In this document: piece by piece, positions 23,738 to 35,507 of the stretch
Layout of the letters: each line of letters begins with the position of its first letter
Position numbering within the stretch: the stretch's first letter is position 1
Origin: Epiperipatus broadwayi
Lineage: Eukaryota > Onychophora > Udeonychophora > Euonychophora > Peripatidae
Assembly (NCBI GenBank): GCA_028023455.1
Contig: JAQFVV010006238.1
Coordinates: 6,828,572-6,892,571, forward strand
DNA: 64,000 bases
Direction of reading: 5' to 3'
Notes under the pieces: generated by a model
The model's input: only the letters and a program-made list of their open reading frames with translations
What the model was told of the DNA's origin: nothing
Databases searched by the model: none
Position numbers and translations under genes: made by a program

Positions 23738-24596
23738 CTAACAACACAAGACAACTGAATTGATTTTTGAATATAATTAGAAATAAATCTGACAATAAAA
23801 TGATTAAAAAAATTGAATTGACAAATACATTGATTTAGTTATTTCACTAGCTATGTCACTGTGATTTCTATTTTGATGTCTTGAGAATCTTGAGAATGAA
23901 AATGTTATTTGTTAAAATAGTTAATGTAGTTAAAGTAGTAATGGTTTTCATTGGGAGATTGTAAGATGAATTCCTCTTGCAAATACTAAGGCTGGTAAAG
24001 TATTGATAGTCATCTTTTGAGTTTACAGCTATTCCTCTTATTCACACTTTCTTCATATTAGAACACTTCTATTCAACACTCTTTCCACTTCCTTCTTCTT
24101 ACTGCAACCTTTCTACAGTAAAAAAAATTGGTGTTTCAAAAATTGTTTCATATATTCTTGCTAAAAATGTTACACTATCAAATTCTAAGAAACTGAATAG
24201 ATTAAACATTCCAATTGCAGACCTTAGTAATTTGACATTTTTTAAAGAAAAAAAAACCTCTTATTTTATATTTTCTATTATGGCATGAACTCCATTACAG
24301 ACATGGCATATGTTGCTTAACCTTTCAACAAATATAAACAAAGTTATTCATACTACTTCTTTATATTGCTTTAATTTACATTAACAAGTAAGTTACAAAC
24401 ATAAAAGAAAATTTTGAACAGTGTAAAATATGATTAAACAATTAAAAAATGCCTCTTATTCTCAAACCAAACAGGATAAAATAAAAGACTTGTAAACATA
24501 AAAAAGTTTTTTGAATTGAGGAGGCTATTTATCTGCATAATTCTTAAATCTATTCCAGTTCTTATCACCTTTACAGTAAGAAAAAGATTTGATTAT

Positions 24597-24700
24597 TTTT
24601 TACCATGTAGTTTAGTAGAATGACATACTGAGAATCAAAATAAAGGGTTAAAGGTCCTTGAATTGATTCCAGTTTTGATACTTCTAGTACCTAAACTTCT
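24597..24700 (+). repeat. tRNA-derived SINE (family S2), degenerate copy
   Basis: The order ACCATGTAGTTTAGTAGAAT, AGGTCCTTGAATTGATTCCA and GATACTTCTAGTACCTAAAC parallels the S2 copies at 17.2 and 23.5 kb in the opposite orientation. Confidence 0.5.
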
Positions 24701-25015
24701 GAGCAAGAAACCCATTTGATTATTTATTTTGGTGCATTAAACACTGATAGAGAAATTTTTCTATATATGCATATAATATTGATAATGTTAATTTATCTTA
24801 CACAATCTATAAAATTTTGTTCATTTTACTTAAGCACCAATTTTTGATAAAATTAATAAGCCAAACTCTACTGCGTACATATTTCTATTAAAATTGATGT
24901 CATCAGCTGCTTAGAAATTAGTTGATATTTATGTCATGTGTACTTATATGTTTAGAAAAAATAACTTCAAAGTCAAGAAATAAAAAATGTATTACTTATA
25001 TTAACTTAATATTAC

Positions 25016-25017
<2 letters not shown>

Positions 25018-25099
<82 letters not shown>
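25018..25099. repeat. Long (AT)n microsatellite, ~80 bp
   Basis: An uninterrupted AT run of about 80 bp, the longest in the window. Its length is likely polymorphic. Confidence 0.95.
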
Positions 25100-25103
<4 letters not shown>

Positions 25104-26867
25104 TTAGAATTTTAAAAAATAATCATTTAAAACACTTTATTCAATGTATTTTCTCACAAAATATCATTTTTAATTTAAAAAAAAAATATATAAAGAATGT
25201 AAAAGTATGCAAGTAAACAAAACAGATAATCAATCATTTTAATGAATAATTTAAGAAAATCAATCATGTAATGATCTTTAAAAATATGTATTGTTTTCCA
25301 GATTAAATATGTTTTTAAGTAAATGTGTAGAAGGTAGAAGAAATTTAAATTATTTTAAATAATGTCAACTTATAGTTAGAACTTGGAGTGAGAAAGTTAG
25401 ATTTAAAGAAAAAAAAGTTACTGTACAAGAATTAGTCCCTTTTATATGCTTTTTTAAATACAGTCACGATCCCAATAAGCTGTTTTTTTAATTTAATTTT
25501 TTAATTTGTATTTTTTATCAAAAATCCTCATTCTTTATTAAATTTTTATGTAATTACAAATTTCATCAAAGGCATGAGTTCAAAAAAATGAAAGTAATCT
25601 TAAAAATAAAATATAGTGTTTGCAAATACAAAAAAATAAATAAACAGAAATAAGTAATTAAAATGGAAAAAAGTTATTTTCAGCTATTATACTTATTCTT
25701 CACTAAATTTTTATAATTAAATTTTTTTTCATTAAAACATAAATTTAAATAAAATATTGTTTAAAATATTAAAAGCAACTTTTCAATTAACCTCATAAAT
25801 ATAATTATTGATAGTAGGCAATTTCTGTTTGTCATCAATAAATTTTCCGCTGACAAATTTTCTGTTAAATAGCAAATATATTCAAACAAAAATTAAATAG
25901 AATATCATATATTTATTCAGAAATAAAAATTAATAATTTTACAGAAAAATAATAAATAATTTTTAAAAACTGTACTTTTTTGTTTGTTTTTACAATAGCC
26001 ATAAATACCTATGATGCATATTTTTATTTCAGAAGAGTTTCACTGGGAATGTTTTATTTATTTATTGGATTATTGTTGTTTTTGGCATATGGGCACTCTA
26101 GATAGAATTAAAATCTTATTTCATTAAATGGTTTCTAACTGAAAAAAAAACCAAAGCCTTATTTTAATTAAAGTTTTTATCATCAACTAATCACAATGAA
26201 TTTCTCCTACTAAAACTATGCTGAGTACATTTTTACCAATGACATTTTTTCATGAAATTTATGTAAGGGATTAAATTAAATAGTTTGGAAAAACTTGAAC
26301 CAGTTAGTACATTCCTAAAAAATATCTATTCCATTTTTAATTTTACCTAGAAATATCCTTGCCTGCATTAGAGAAAGAACCATTGAAGTTGCATTAGTCC
26401 AAATCATGGATTGTTACTATTTGCATTGAGAAATATTTGCATTATATTGAAATTAAATAAAATTAAAATTAAATGTCAAAAGTATATGATTTTAGAAACC
26501 AAAAAGCATCTTTTTGGATTTTATGAAAAATACTATTTTAATATTATTCGAATAAAACTGCCATCATAATATTTAAATATGCTATTATGATATTTAAATA
26601 AAGGAATATTTAATTTTTAGCAATTACATTAACATTTTAATATTTTCTTGTTACATATCACTGTAGATAAAACATATATATGTGCACATACAAAATGAGT
26701 AATAAGTTTTAAAATAGTAAATTTCAGAAATGTGTGTGCATATATATGATAAAGACTATCATAATTGTATTCAAATTATAATCATTTAAAAGAAATCTTA
26801 ACTTTCAATTATTAAAAAAAAAAAGGAAGACAATAAAAAAACTAAAATCTCATGTAAAGATGATTTT
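25100..26867. other. Unassigned AT-rich non-coding DNA
   Basis: Read on both strands; no gene, RNA or bounded repeat recognised. Confidence 0.5.
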
Positions 26868-26868
26868 G

Positions 26869-26869
<1 letters not shown>

Positions 26870-26931
<62 letters not shown>

Positions 26932-26942
26932 ATAATAATAAT

Positions 26943-27023
<81 letters not shown>

Positions 27024-27052
27024 TACAACAATAATAATAATAATCATAATCA
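26870..27052. repeat. (TTA)n followed by (TAA)n, a self-complementary trinucleotide block
   Basis: About 60 bp of ATT repeats switch at about 26930 to more than 90 bp of AAT repeats, with interruptions ACTACAAC and TCATAATCATCA at the right end. The two halves are reverse complements, so the block can fold into a hairpin. The poly-isoleucine frames on both strands are translations of this repeat and are not genes. Confidence 0.95.
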
Positions 27053-27301
27053 TCAGACACTTGTAAATAAATATGACCTTTTTAACTCCAAAAAAATAGG
27101 AAAGAAAAAAGGAAGATGAGAAGGAAAAGGATTCTAAAAATGAATTTTGGATTGACTATATATACAAATCCAAGTCCTGAATCATAAATGTGTCCACATA
27201 TGTAATATTCAGGTCTATTTTTCTGCTTGTTTGACATTTTACGATTCTGTATTTTAATTTTTTCAGCAGAAAATGTTACTTTCTGAAATACGTTAACATG
27301 T

Positions 27302-27578
27302 CTAATTGCATCACATGATCACCATTTCTTATGCTTGCTCATAACTGTATTAAAATAAAAAAAACTCTCCAAACAGTAGTGCCACTTAGTGCAAGCCAGA
27401 GTATCAATGGAGGCTGGAAGGCTTGTGCATAAAATCCCTATCTAGTGCCTTGGGAATATTGGATGAGTAGGCATTAGATGGGAATTTTATGCATAAGCCT
27501 TCTGATTCCCATTGATTACTCTGGTTTTGCACTGAGTGATACTACTGTAGGGAGAGTTTTGCCTATTTGATATAATGT
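27302..27578. mobile_element. Foldback family FB1, copy B
   Basis: The sequence ATCACATGATCACCATTTCT begins the copy; AACTCTCCAAACAGTAGTG and CCACTTAGTGCAAGCC follow. The centre is a palindrome (CTAGTGCCTTGGGAATATTG, later GTAGGCATTAGATGGGAATT). The right arm ends in GGGAGAGTTTTGCC. An identical 11-bp word, ATGTCTAATTG, sits at both edges (27298-27308 and 27575-27585) and may be a target-site duplication, though the right end is shorter than in copy D. Confidence 0.8.
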
Positions 27579-27904
27579 CTAATTGGCGTTCTCTACTGCA
27601 TTAATTTCTCTGTCATATCTTCCCAATGGAAACAAATGTCATTGCTCTGCTTTAAAATACCTCATATAAATCAGAATTATTAATTTTATCAGAAGTATGG
27701 ATATTTATTTGATTTTGGAAACCAAATTATCATGCATAGCTTGCATTATTTAAATCATGCTGTGTGATTATAGATACAGTTTTTGTATGGGTCTTCATCA
27801 GATTTTCAGTGGTATGGAAGGCAAAGGAGTTGGATAGTAGAGTAGATTGAAGCCTGTTCATTAAAATTTGAAGATTTGCTATCTTAATATAAACTGAGCA
27901 TTGA

Positions 27905-27905
27905 T

Positions 27906-27943
<38 letters not shown>
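27905..27943. repeat. (TA)n(TG)n compound microsatellite
   Basis: A TA run passes directly into a GT run of about 24 bp. Confidence 0.95.
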
Positions 27944-28019
27944 GGAGATAGTGATCTGGATCAAATGATGAGTGCTGGTTCTGCTTTAAATAAATATATT
28001 GGAGATCATTTATCTTTTT

Positions 28020-28115
28020 CACATGTGTGTGGTCATGTGTATCGGTTGCATGAGATAGATTGGATAGCTGATGGAGCTTGAAAGTCTGGGTTCAAATCTA
28101 TAATTACATCTAAAC
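28020..28115 (+). repeat. Possible tRNA-like SINE head
   Basis: A B-box-like GGGTTCAAATCT lies at about 28090 with GATAGATTGGATAGCTGATG upstream. An AAATATTAAAC-rich tail follows. Boundaries and family are unclear. Confidence 0.35.
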
Positions 28116-30920
28116 TCCAGGGATATAAAGTATACCTGTATTTAAATATTAAACATTACATTCTATGATATTTATTTTTCTTGAGTTTAGATTTGAACTG
28201 TATATGAAAGAATAGCATTAAGGAATCAATAGGTGTAGTGCCTCCCTTATATTATTCAAGTATAAGTGGATAATCTTTCGAGAATGAAATCAATGGATGA
28301 CACCTTAAAATAATATTTGATAAATAAAGTTTTAGGTTCTTCATGCAAAACAAAAACATATTAGTCATTCACTCATGAGAATGTAGGTACATAGCTAAAA
28401 CATTCTTAGTTTTTCATGTATTATGATTATTTAAATAAACATAGTTATTTATAGTTTGGATGCAAAAATGAAACAGTTTCTTCTATTCTTTGTTTTCATT
28501 ATAGATACTGTATTGAATGATTCATAATTATTAAGTCAAGTTATTTCTATCTCTGTGCAAAAGTTTAATTGAAAAATATGTACCACAAATGAAACGTTAT
28601 TTAGGTAAATTAAGGCCATCTCATCGAAATTATCATTTTGAAAAAAAATCTTCAACGAATCCATTAAGATAAAAAGTAAAATGTAGTTTAAATAGATCCT
28701 ACCAGATAAAAGTTACCTCAATAGTGCAGTGCTGCAATAATTCCATGAAGTAGAAACACCCAAAACTGGAAAGTTATCATATCTGACATCCATTGTTTAC
28801 TAAAATTTACACTAGATGGCATAAATGTAGCGAAATTGGAAGAACATTTATAAAATGAGTATTTGATAATTTTCCATTTCTGATTTATGCACCATTTAAA
28901 AATATTAGCCATATATCTATTGTATGATAAATATTAGATGTTTATCTCGGTTGGCAATGGGCTACGTATTTATTCAGACTCAAACCTACATCATAAAGTA
29001 TGGTAGGCAGATGCATTGCTTGTTGTTTTTACCACAAGATCTTTTTAGATAATTCATATACATACATATTTAATTTTATTATAAACATAACTATTGCTAC
29101 TAGTTATTTTACTCACTGATCTAAATAATTGACTCTCCATTAAATCTTAAAACGTATTACTAATCTTACAGTGATGTTAACATTTAAACTTTCAGCACAG
29201 AATTTCTTTACAAAATAAAACTACACATTCTAATAACTATTTTCAAATGTAAAATAATACTAGTGGTAATTAAGTCAACAGTTAGATGACACTGAAATTT
29301 TACTTGTAACTACACTTCACTTATTCTTTGATATTTATAATTAATTAATAATATATGGTTTAAATTTATTTTATAAAAGTTATAATAAGTAATCAGAACT
29401 TTTTAGTATCTGTAACGGAAACAGAAATAACTGTCTCCTACTGAATTATATGACATTAAAAACAATGAAAGACAGAATGGTATCACTGTTTTTAAGCTCT
29501 GTTTGTTATATAAGTTTAGTTTTTGATGTAGTTTAAAATTATAGGGTAAATTTTGTCTATTATTTTAATTTATGGAAAAACTAAATAATCTGATATCATC
29601 ATTAATAACATACAAACAATGAAAAATGAATCATATTTTTAATAATCTCTGAATATTATATGAAATATTGATTTTAACAAAGATAATAAGAAGTAATCCT
29701 AATTTTAATTTAAGGGTTGCATATTTGGTAGGACTTTGAGGTTTTTCAATAGTGGTAAGTGAATACAAGTCACATTTTAAAAATTTGATATTTTAAAAGT
29801 TTATAAACACATATATAAGAAAACAAAATACAAAGGATGTTTTAAAAATATTCTTATAATATTGTAAAACAATTTTATTTTAAAATAAAGTGTTTATTTT
29901 AATTTTAAAAAGAATCAATTTCTTTTCATGGCTTTCTCAGTATCTGATACACAAAAATATTTATTCTAAGTGTAATATTGTAAAATTTAATACAAAATAA
30001 CTAAAAAAGTCCACTTTCTGTGCTTTACACAATGCTTTTTATTTAACCAATTGATGATTTTAACTGCATAACAGCCTTTTTTAGGATATTTGTTCATATG
30101 TCACATTACTTACATAATAATAGTCAGATAAATAAATAAAGAGTAGTATAAAAAATGTGAAGATATGAATTTCATAAAGATTTAGCTGACATATACAACA
30201 CAAAGACATTGACAAAGTCGTAAACAACTTAGAAAAGTTTAATTTATAGGGAAAAAATAAAACAGTTGTTTGTTGTTTAATGTATAGTTTATAATTTTTT
30301 GCTTATCATATGGATTTCACAGAAATTCAGCAAATTCCTATATTATTATATATCATTCACATTTATTAAAATATTTTTACTGCTATTATTAAAAAATAAA
30401 TTATGTGCTTAATTAGCTTGCATTATCAAAACACATATGAAAACAAAATATATGGTCCCTTACAAACAGATTATTTATGTTTTAAAATTGTTTACATATT
30501 CTTACTACAATTTTTCTACTGAAAAAGCAAGTATATATTTAAAAAAAAGTGTCTTTACCTTAGTTATGGTAAAAAGAAGAATAACCTTAGAATCCAATTA
30601 AATAATTCCATATTGTAGTCAGTTTATATTCCCTTAGGAAAGAAGTAGTGATGCAAAAAATTGAGGCAAGTAATAATATATAATCCAGAAATATCCAAGT
30701 TCAAATTCTGACCGTGTACCTAAAATAAAAGATTTTATACATATATATTCTAATGGCATATTGAAGGAATAATAAAATCTTTTTAAAAAAATTACATTTA
30801 ATAACAAAAATAATTAATATTAATCATCCCATATTGGGATCAATATAAGAAGAAACTTTACTATTTCTTCTCTCATATTCATGTCTAATAGGTCTAAAAA
30901 AAATGTAATAAAGATTTAAT
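28116..30920. other. Unassigned AT-rich non-coding DNA
   Basis: No coding frame or RNA stands out. A TCCAAGTTCAAATTCTGACC stretch near 30690 resembles a B-box and may mark another degraded SINE head. Confidence 0.45.
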
Positions 30921-30925
30921 ATTTG

Positions 30926-30927
<2 letters not shown>

Positions 30928-30968
<41 letters not shown>

Positions 30969-31003
30969 AACTAATACCATATATATATATGGTATTAGTT
31001 TAA
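30928..31003. repeat. (CA)n(TA)n microsatellite followed by a short palindrome
   Basis: About 27 bp of CA pass into TA. Then AAACTAATACCATATATATA and its complement ending GGTATTAGTTT form a perfect hairpin (about 30968-31003). Confidence 0.9.
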
Positions 31004-32194
31004 AGTTCTCTTAAGCTTTATACCTAGTAAAAAAAGATAGAATGATCTGCTATTTCACACGTATTTCGTAGATGAATTAGAGATCTAGACACTTGAGTTT
31101 TCCATCAATAGTCTAACTTTCTATTTAAATACTGTAGTTGCAAGCTAGTTTGGTCTAAAGACATGAATATATATGCTATCAATTAAATATATATACAACA
31201 TTAAGCTCTTTAAGACAATAATAGAAACAACACTGCTTGAGTTGAACCAATTTGTTTATTTTGTAATACCTAATAGAAAATTAAATATTACAATTTGAAA
31301 TATATATATCTACAATAATTAAATGACACATTGGAATTAAGAAGTCTACTCAAATTAATTCATAGCATTTGTGGTATGTGCTTCACACCATAAGATATTT
31401 ATATAGTAAAAATATCAAACTGATCTATCTCATTATTAAGAATTAACTTGATTGGTTATTTCTCTCTTCTTCATATTATCTAATTATTACATATTTATTT
31501 CTCACAGCCTGATGTATATTTCATTGGCTTTTATGTGTATTGAATTTCTGATCCATTGAGAGATATTCATATATTGATTTTGTCTGACAGAGTTTCACGT
31601 TCTTTCTCAGCTTTGGACTATTAACCTTGATTAGCTAATGTCCTAGTAAGAACTAATTAAATAATTATGAATGAAAATCCCATGTATATGATTGTGGATG
31701 AGAGAATGTGTGATGTATTAAGAATATTTAATTCTCACTCTCTATAGACATTTATAAAAACTTACAATCTTAAATATGACAATGTTTAATGAAAAATCAA
31801 CCATTTCTTGCAGGTTATATTTTTCTGTCAAAAAACCTGGTGTCACCAGCTGCTAAAAAGATCATTTAAGAACACATCAAATATAGCAACTCAATTTATG
31901 TTAAGTACAAATATAATGTTAAAATTTCAATATAAATTTTAGTGATAATTTAACTAAATCTTTTTTTGTTTAAGTTTAAAGTTAATTGACAAGAATGCTT
32001 ATAATCAATCTGATTTTTAAAACAAACTAGTTTCAAATAATTATTTAAATATATAAACATTAACTTAAACATGAAATATGTAATATTTTAATATTATTTT
32101 ACATATATCCTTTATAATGTACCAGTAATCATTTTTTTGGTTATTCTAGTAGTAAATACCTCAATAGTTTGAGTTTGAACCCAAAACCATGATA

Positions 32195-32296
32195 TGCACA
32201 ATATATATATAAGATATTCCATATATATAAATATATATATATATAAGATATTCCATAAAAATAAATAAATAAATAAATAAATATATATATATATAA
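32195..32296. repeat. AT-rich tandem words and (AATA)n
   Basis: ATATATAAGATATTCCATA occurs twice (near 32206 and 32240), followed by an AATA/AAAT run and TA repeats. Confidence 0.8.
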
Positions 32297-32799
32297 GAAT
32301 AACCCCTACATATATTTGCGAATCTTATAAATTATGGTTTAAATCTATATCATTAAATTCAACTACAGGGATAGTGATAGTGGCTTTATGATCACAAACA
32401 CTCTAAAGTATTTTATTTGTTTTTATTTAAAAAAACTGGTGCCAAACCTCTTCAAAAGAAAATGATTACTTAGAATTAGGTAAGATAATAATAATCATCA
32501 TTTACAAATTATTACCATAATCCTCCAGCACATTCTTCAGTGGTTTACATGTTCTCAGAGTTGTGGATAGTTTTATGAATGAAATTACAAATTAAATTTA
32601 TGAAAAACAAATGAACTGGATTAATAAATTAATATAACCATTTATTAATAAAACATAACATGTAGTTTGGTTGTAACTATCTTATATATAAGATCCATAT
32701 TTTCTATGTTGTCTGATTGGTGAATGAATGTTTATCCACTAATGTTACAACTATTATATAAAGTAATTCTATTGGATAAAAATTTATGAGAAAAAATCA

Positions 32800-33960
32800 G
32801 TATGAGTGCTTTTAACTACAGAGATATGGTATATATTTTGCAGTAATAGTTCCCATCCAGTTGCAGAAACTGCCATAAATGCCAATTTGTATTTAACATT
32901 AAGGAGTTCCATGCTTCCATGGTCTGTCAATTTCCTAATATAGTTGAGATGAATGACATACTTAGCAATGTTTAATTAATTTTTATAGCAATGTTTAATA
33001 CAAAAACATTTACATTAAATCTTAAAAAAAAATTGTTAAAGCAACCAATTAAAAAAATTATTACAAATATTATATTTAATAAAAAAAATATTATACAAAC
33101 TACAGGCATTTTTGCATTTTTGGTAACTATGAATAAAGTTAAAAAAACTTTCATTTGTCATGACTGACTATTGGGAAAAAAAAATAATTTTTTTATTCAG
33201 AAGGTGCTCCAGTAAATATCAAATATAATCTATATTTAAAAATGTTAATTTTAATTTAGCTTTATTAAAATTCAGAACTTTATTCATATAATAATTACAT
33301 ATTTTGTTTACATTAAATCTTTAAAATAATTTGTTAAAGCAATCTATTATTACAAAAACGATGCAGCGAAAGCCCAGAGTTTTTATATTTTGCACATGGT
33401 CTCCACCATTAAAAAAATGCTTGGAGAAAAATGTGCTTTTAATTACAGAATTATTGTATTTAAATTTGAAGAAAATGTGATTACAGTATATAAATTCATG
33501 TTTAAAATTTAATGAGGAGAAAATGTATTTACATTTAGGTTTGGTTAGCATATTATTACATTTATGGGAAGAGTTTAGAAAAAGTGCTCAGAAAAAATCA
33601 GTACAAGGGGTTTGAAATACAGAGGTATGGCATTTAAATTGCAAAGAAAATATAATTACAGAACATAAATTCATGTTTAAAATGTGATATATAGTAGGAA
33701 GAAAAAATGCTTTAGTACCATATTTACATTTAGCTTTTGTTAGCATATAAATAAAGCCAAAATGTCAACCTTTCAGGGCAAATGTCTTTTGATTAATTTA
33801 CATTAAATCTTAAAAAGTTTTTAACTGAAGTCAAAATGATGGCCTTCTGGCTGGCTACATTTCTCATGTGTAATATATAATATTAATTTTTTTTGTTAAT
33901 TTACATTAAATCTCAAAAAAAATTGTAAAGCAACTAATCAAAAGAAATCGGGCTTCACAT
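32800..33960. repeat. Cluster of diverged direct repeats
   Basis: The words TTTACATTAAATCTT...TTGTTAAAGCAAC recur near 33009, 33307, 33797 and 33898. A second set, GTGCTTTTAATTACAGA..., AAATTCATGTTTAAAAT and ACATTTAG(G/C)TTT(T/G)GTTAGCAT, recurs near 33430-33550 and 33605-33750, with a weaker version near 32805. The spacing is irregular (roughly 170-300 bp). This looks like an old, partly rearranged tandem array or overlapping copies of one repeat. The minus-strand frames at 32972-33154 and 33321-33551 only reflect it. Confidence 0.6.
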
Positions 33961-34794
33961 AGCTCAGGTGCAATCTGGTGTAATAATAATTCCAAATGTA
34001 GATCTCAAATCAAGCCCATAACCAATAGTTTATATATTTCAATTCCTTCTTTAAATACTTTCACATGTGAATATAAAATCACACACCCAATACTTAATCT
34101 ATTTTCAACAATCAGTTCATTTATTTAGTTTAACTTTTTTGAATTATTTATTTAATCAAAAAATTAAGTAATTGTTTATACTTTTATTGAAATCTAACTT
34201 ATTTATATAAAATTATTATTAACATCTCTATTAGACAAGCTAACAACAAACACTATTATTATAAGCTAAGAATATGGGAACAGGAAATTCCGGAAAGCAC
34301 TAAACAATTCTAAACTTTTAATATAGCTTCACGGATATGCATTTCAAACGCAATATATAAATTATTAACATTTTTTTAAAAAAATGTATGTTTATTAATT
34401 ATTGTTTATTGTTCTATTGATTATTAAGCTATTAAATTAGATAATGTATTATTATAGTTGACTTTTATGTTTTGCATATGATAATTAATATTTAAAGATT
34501 TGAAAGCATTAGCATCCTTAATTAATCATGGATAGTAGCACTATTCCATGATCAAAAGCATTGCCTTATTAAGAATGTCATAGGTATTTTGTGCAATCGC
34601 AACTCATAACCATATAAGTATATTTGCCATTAGTTCATGGAAATCTAATTAGATACTTAACACATACTTGATTTTGATTTCCTTTTGATTATTGAAATCA
34701 GTATTTGTACAGGTATTTTTGATATTTGTACTTTAGATTATCATAATTATCCTTGTCATTATTCCTATTAACACCATCATCATCTAAATACAAT

Positions 34795-35437
34795 TATATA
34801 TATATATATATATGTTAAAACGAAGATTTGCACGGGTTAAATATATAAAATACATATTTTGCGGGTTCATCCATGTTAAAAACTTTTAATATTAATATAC
34901 TGACATTTCGACTTGGTCACACAAGCCATCTACAGAGTTATAAAAGGTAGAAAGACGGTTGTAGAGGCGCTACAATCACTGATTTGAATAAAATGTTAAA
35001 ATTCCACCAATAGCAAAAAATGTTAAATTTAGGAATGTTTTTTAAATAAATCTTTCCAAATAGAAAAAAGTTTACATGTATCATCTCGCTTATTGATACA
35101 ATCTGGCCTTTTAAGTATCTCAATGGCTTCTCTAATTTTGCATTGGTAGAGATTATCACATCTGGATATGATCCTGGTACTAGAAAAATCAATTTTATGA
35201 CCTGAATCTATAGTATGGAGTGAGAGTGCTGATGATGATGAGTGTTGTTTAACTGCATTAGCATGCTCATCTCTCCTAACACTGATGCGACGATTACTCA
35301 TACCTGTGTAAGAAGCTTTACAATTTTTACATGAGATTTGATAGACACCATGAGATTCAAGAGGGATTGAATCCTTAGGCTTGGTTAATATATTGCTGAT
35401 CTTTTGAGCAGAAAATGCTGTATCTATACTATAGCAT
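34795..35437 (-). mobile_element. Penelope-like element, 5'-truncated
   Basis: This is the 3' part of a Penelope-like retroelement on the minus strand. It runs from a truncation near 35437, through an endonuclease coding region, to a 3' end with GGCTTGTGTGACCAAGTCGA (about 34910-34930) and CCGCAAAATATG (about 34858), then (TA)n at 34796-34813. The reverse-transcriptase domain of full elements is absent. A related 3' end lies at 43.01-43.13 kb. Confidence 0.8.
35029..35430 (-). pseudogene. GIY-YIG endonuclease domain of a Penelope-like element
   Basis: The open frame on the minus strand continues upstream of the ATG at 35301 to the truncation. It contains a GIY-type motif (HGVYQISCKNC, about 35360-35325) followed by the YIG equivalent YTG (about 35307). 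Then come RRISVRRDEH, ALSLHTIDSGHKIDF and a KIREAIEILKRPDCIN segment, and the frame ends at about 35029. In this family the domain nicks target DNA for reverse transcription. The catalytic layout is preserved, but the protein lacks its N-terminal polymerase. A terminal stop is present, so this is a fragment and not an intact gene. Confidence 0.8.
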
Positions 35438-35507
35438 CAGTATATTAATATTAAAAGTTTTTAACACGGATGAATCCGCAAAATATGTATTTTATATATA
35501 TATATAT
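35437..35507 (+). repeat. Inverted copy of the Penelope-like 3' end
   Basis: GTATATTAATATTAAAAGTT, ACGGATGAATCCGCAAAATA and TGTATTTTATA repeat, on the plus strand, the minus-strand 3' end at 34835-34905. The element is therefore flanked by inverted copies of the same ~70-bp terminal sequence. The (TA)n at its end is the site of the next insertion. Confidence 0.8.

Noticed and set aside
26850-27066. Poly-isoleucine open frames on both strands
   Set aside because: They are translations of the ATT/AAT microsatellite.
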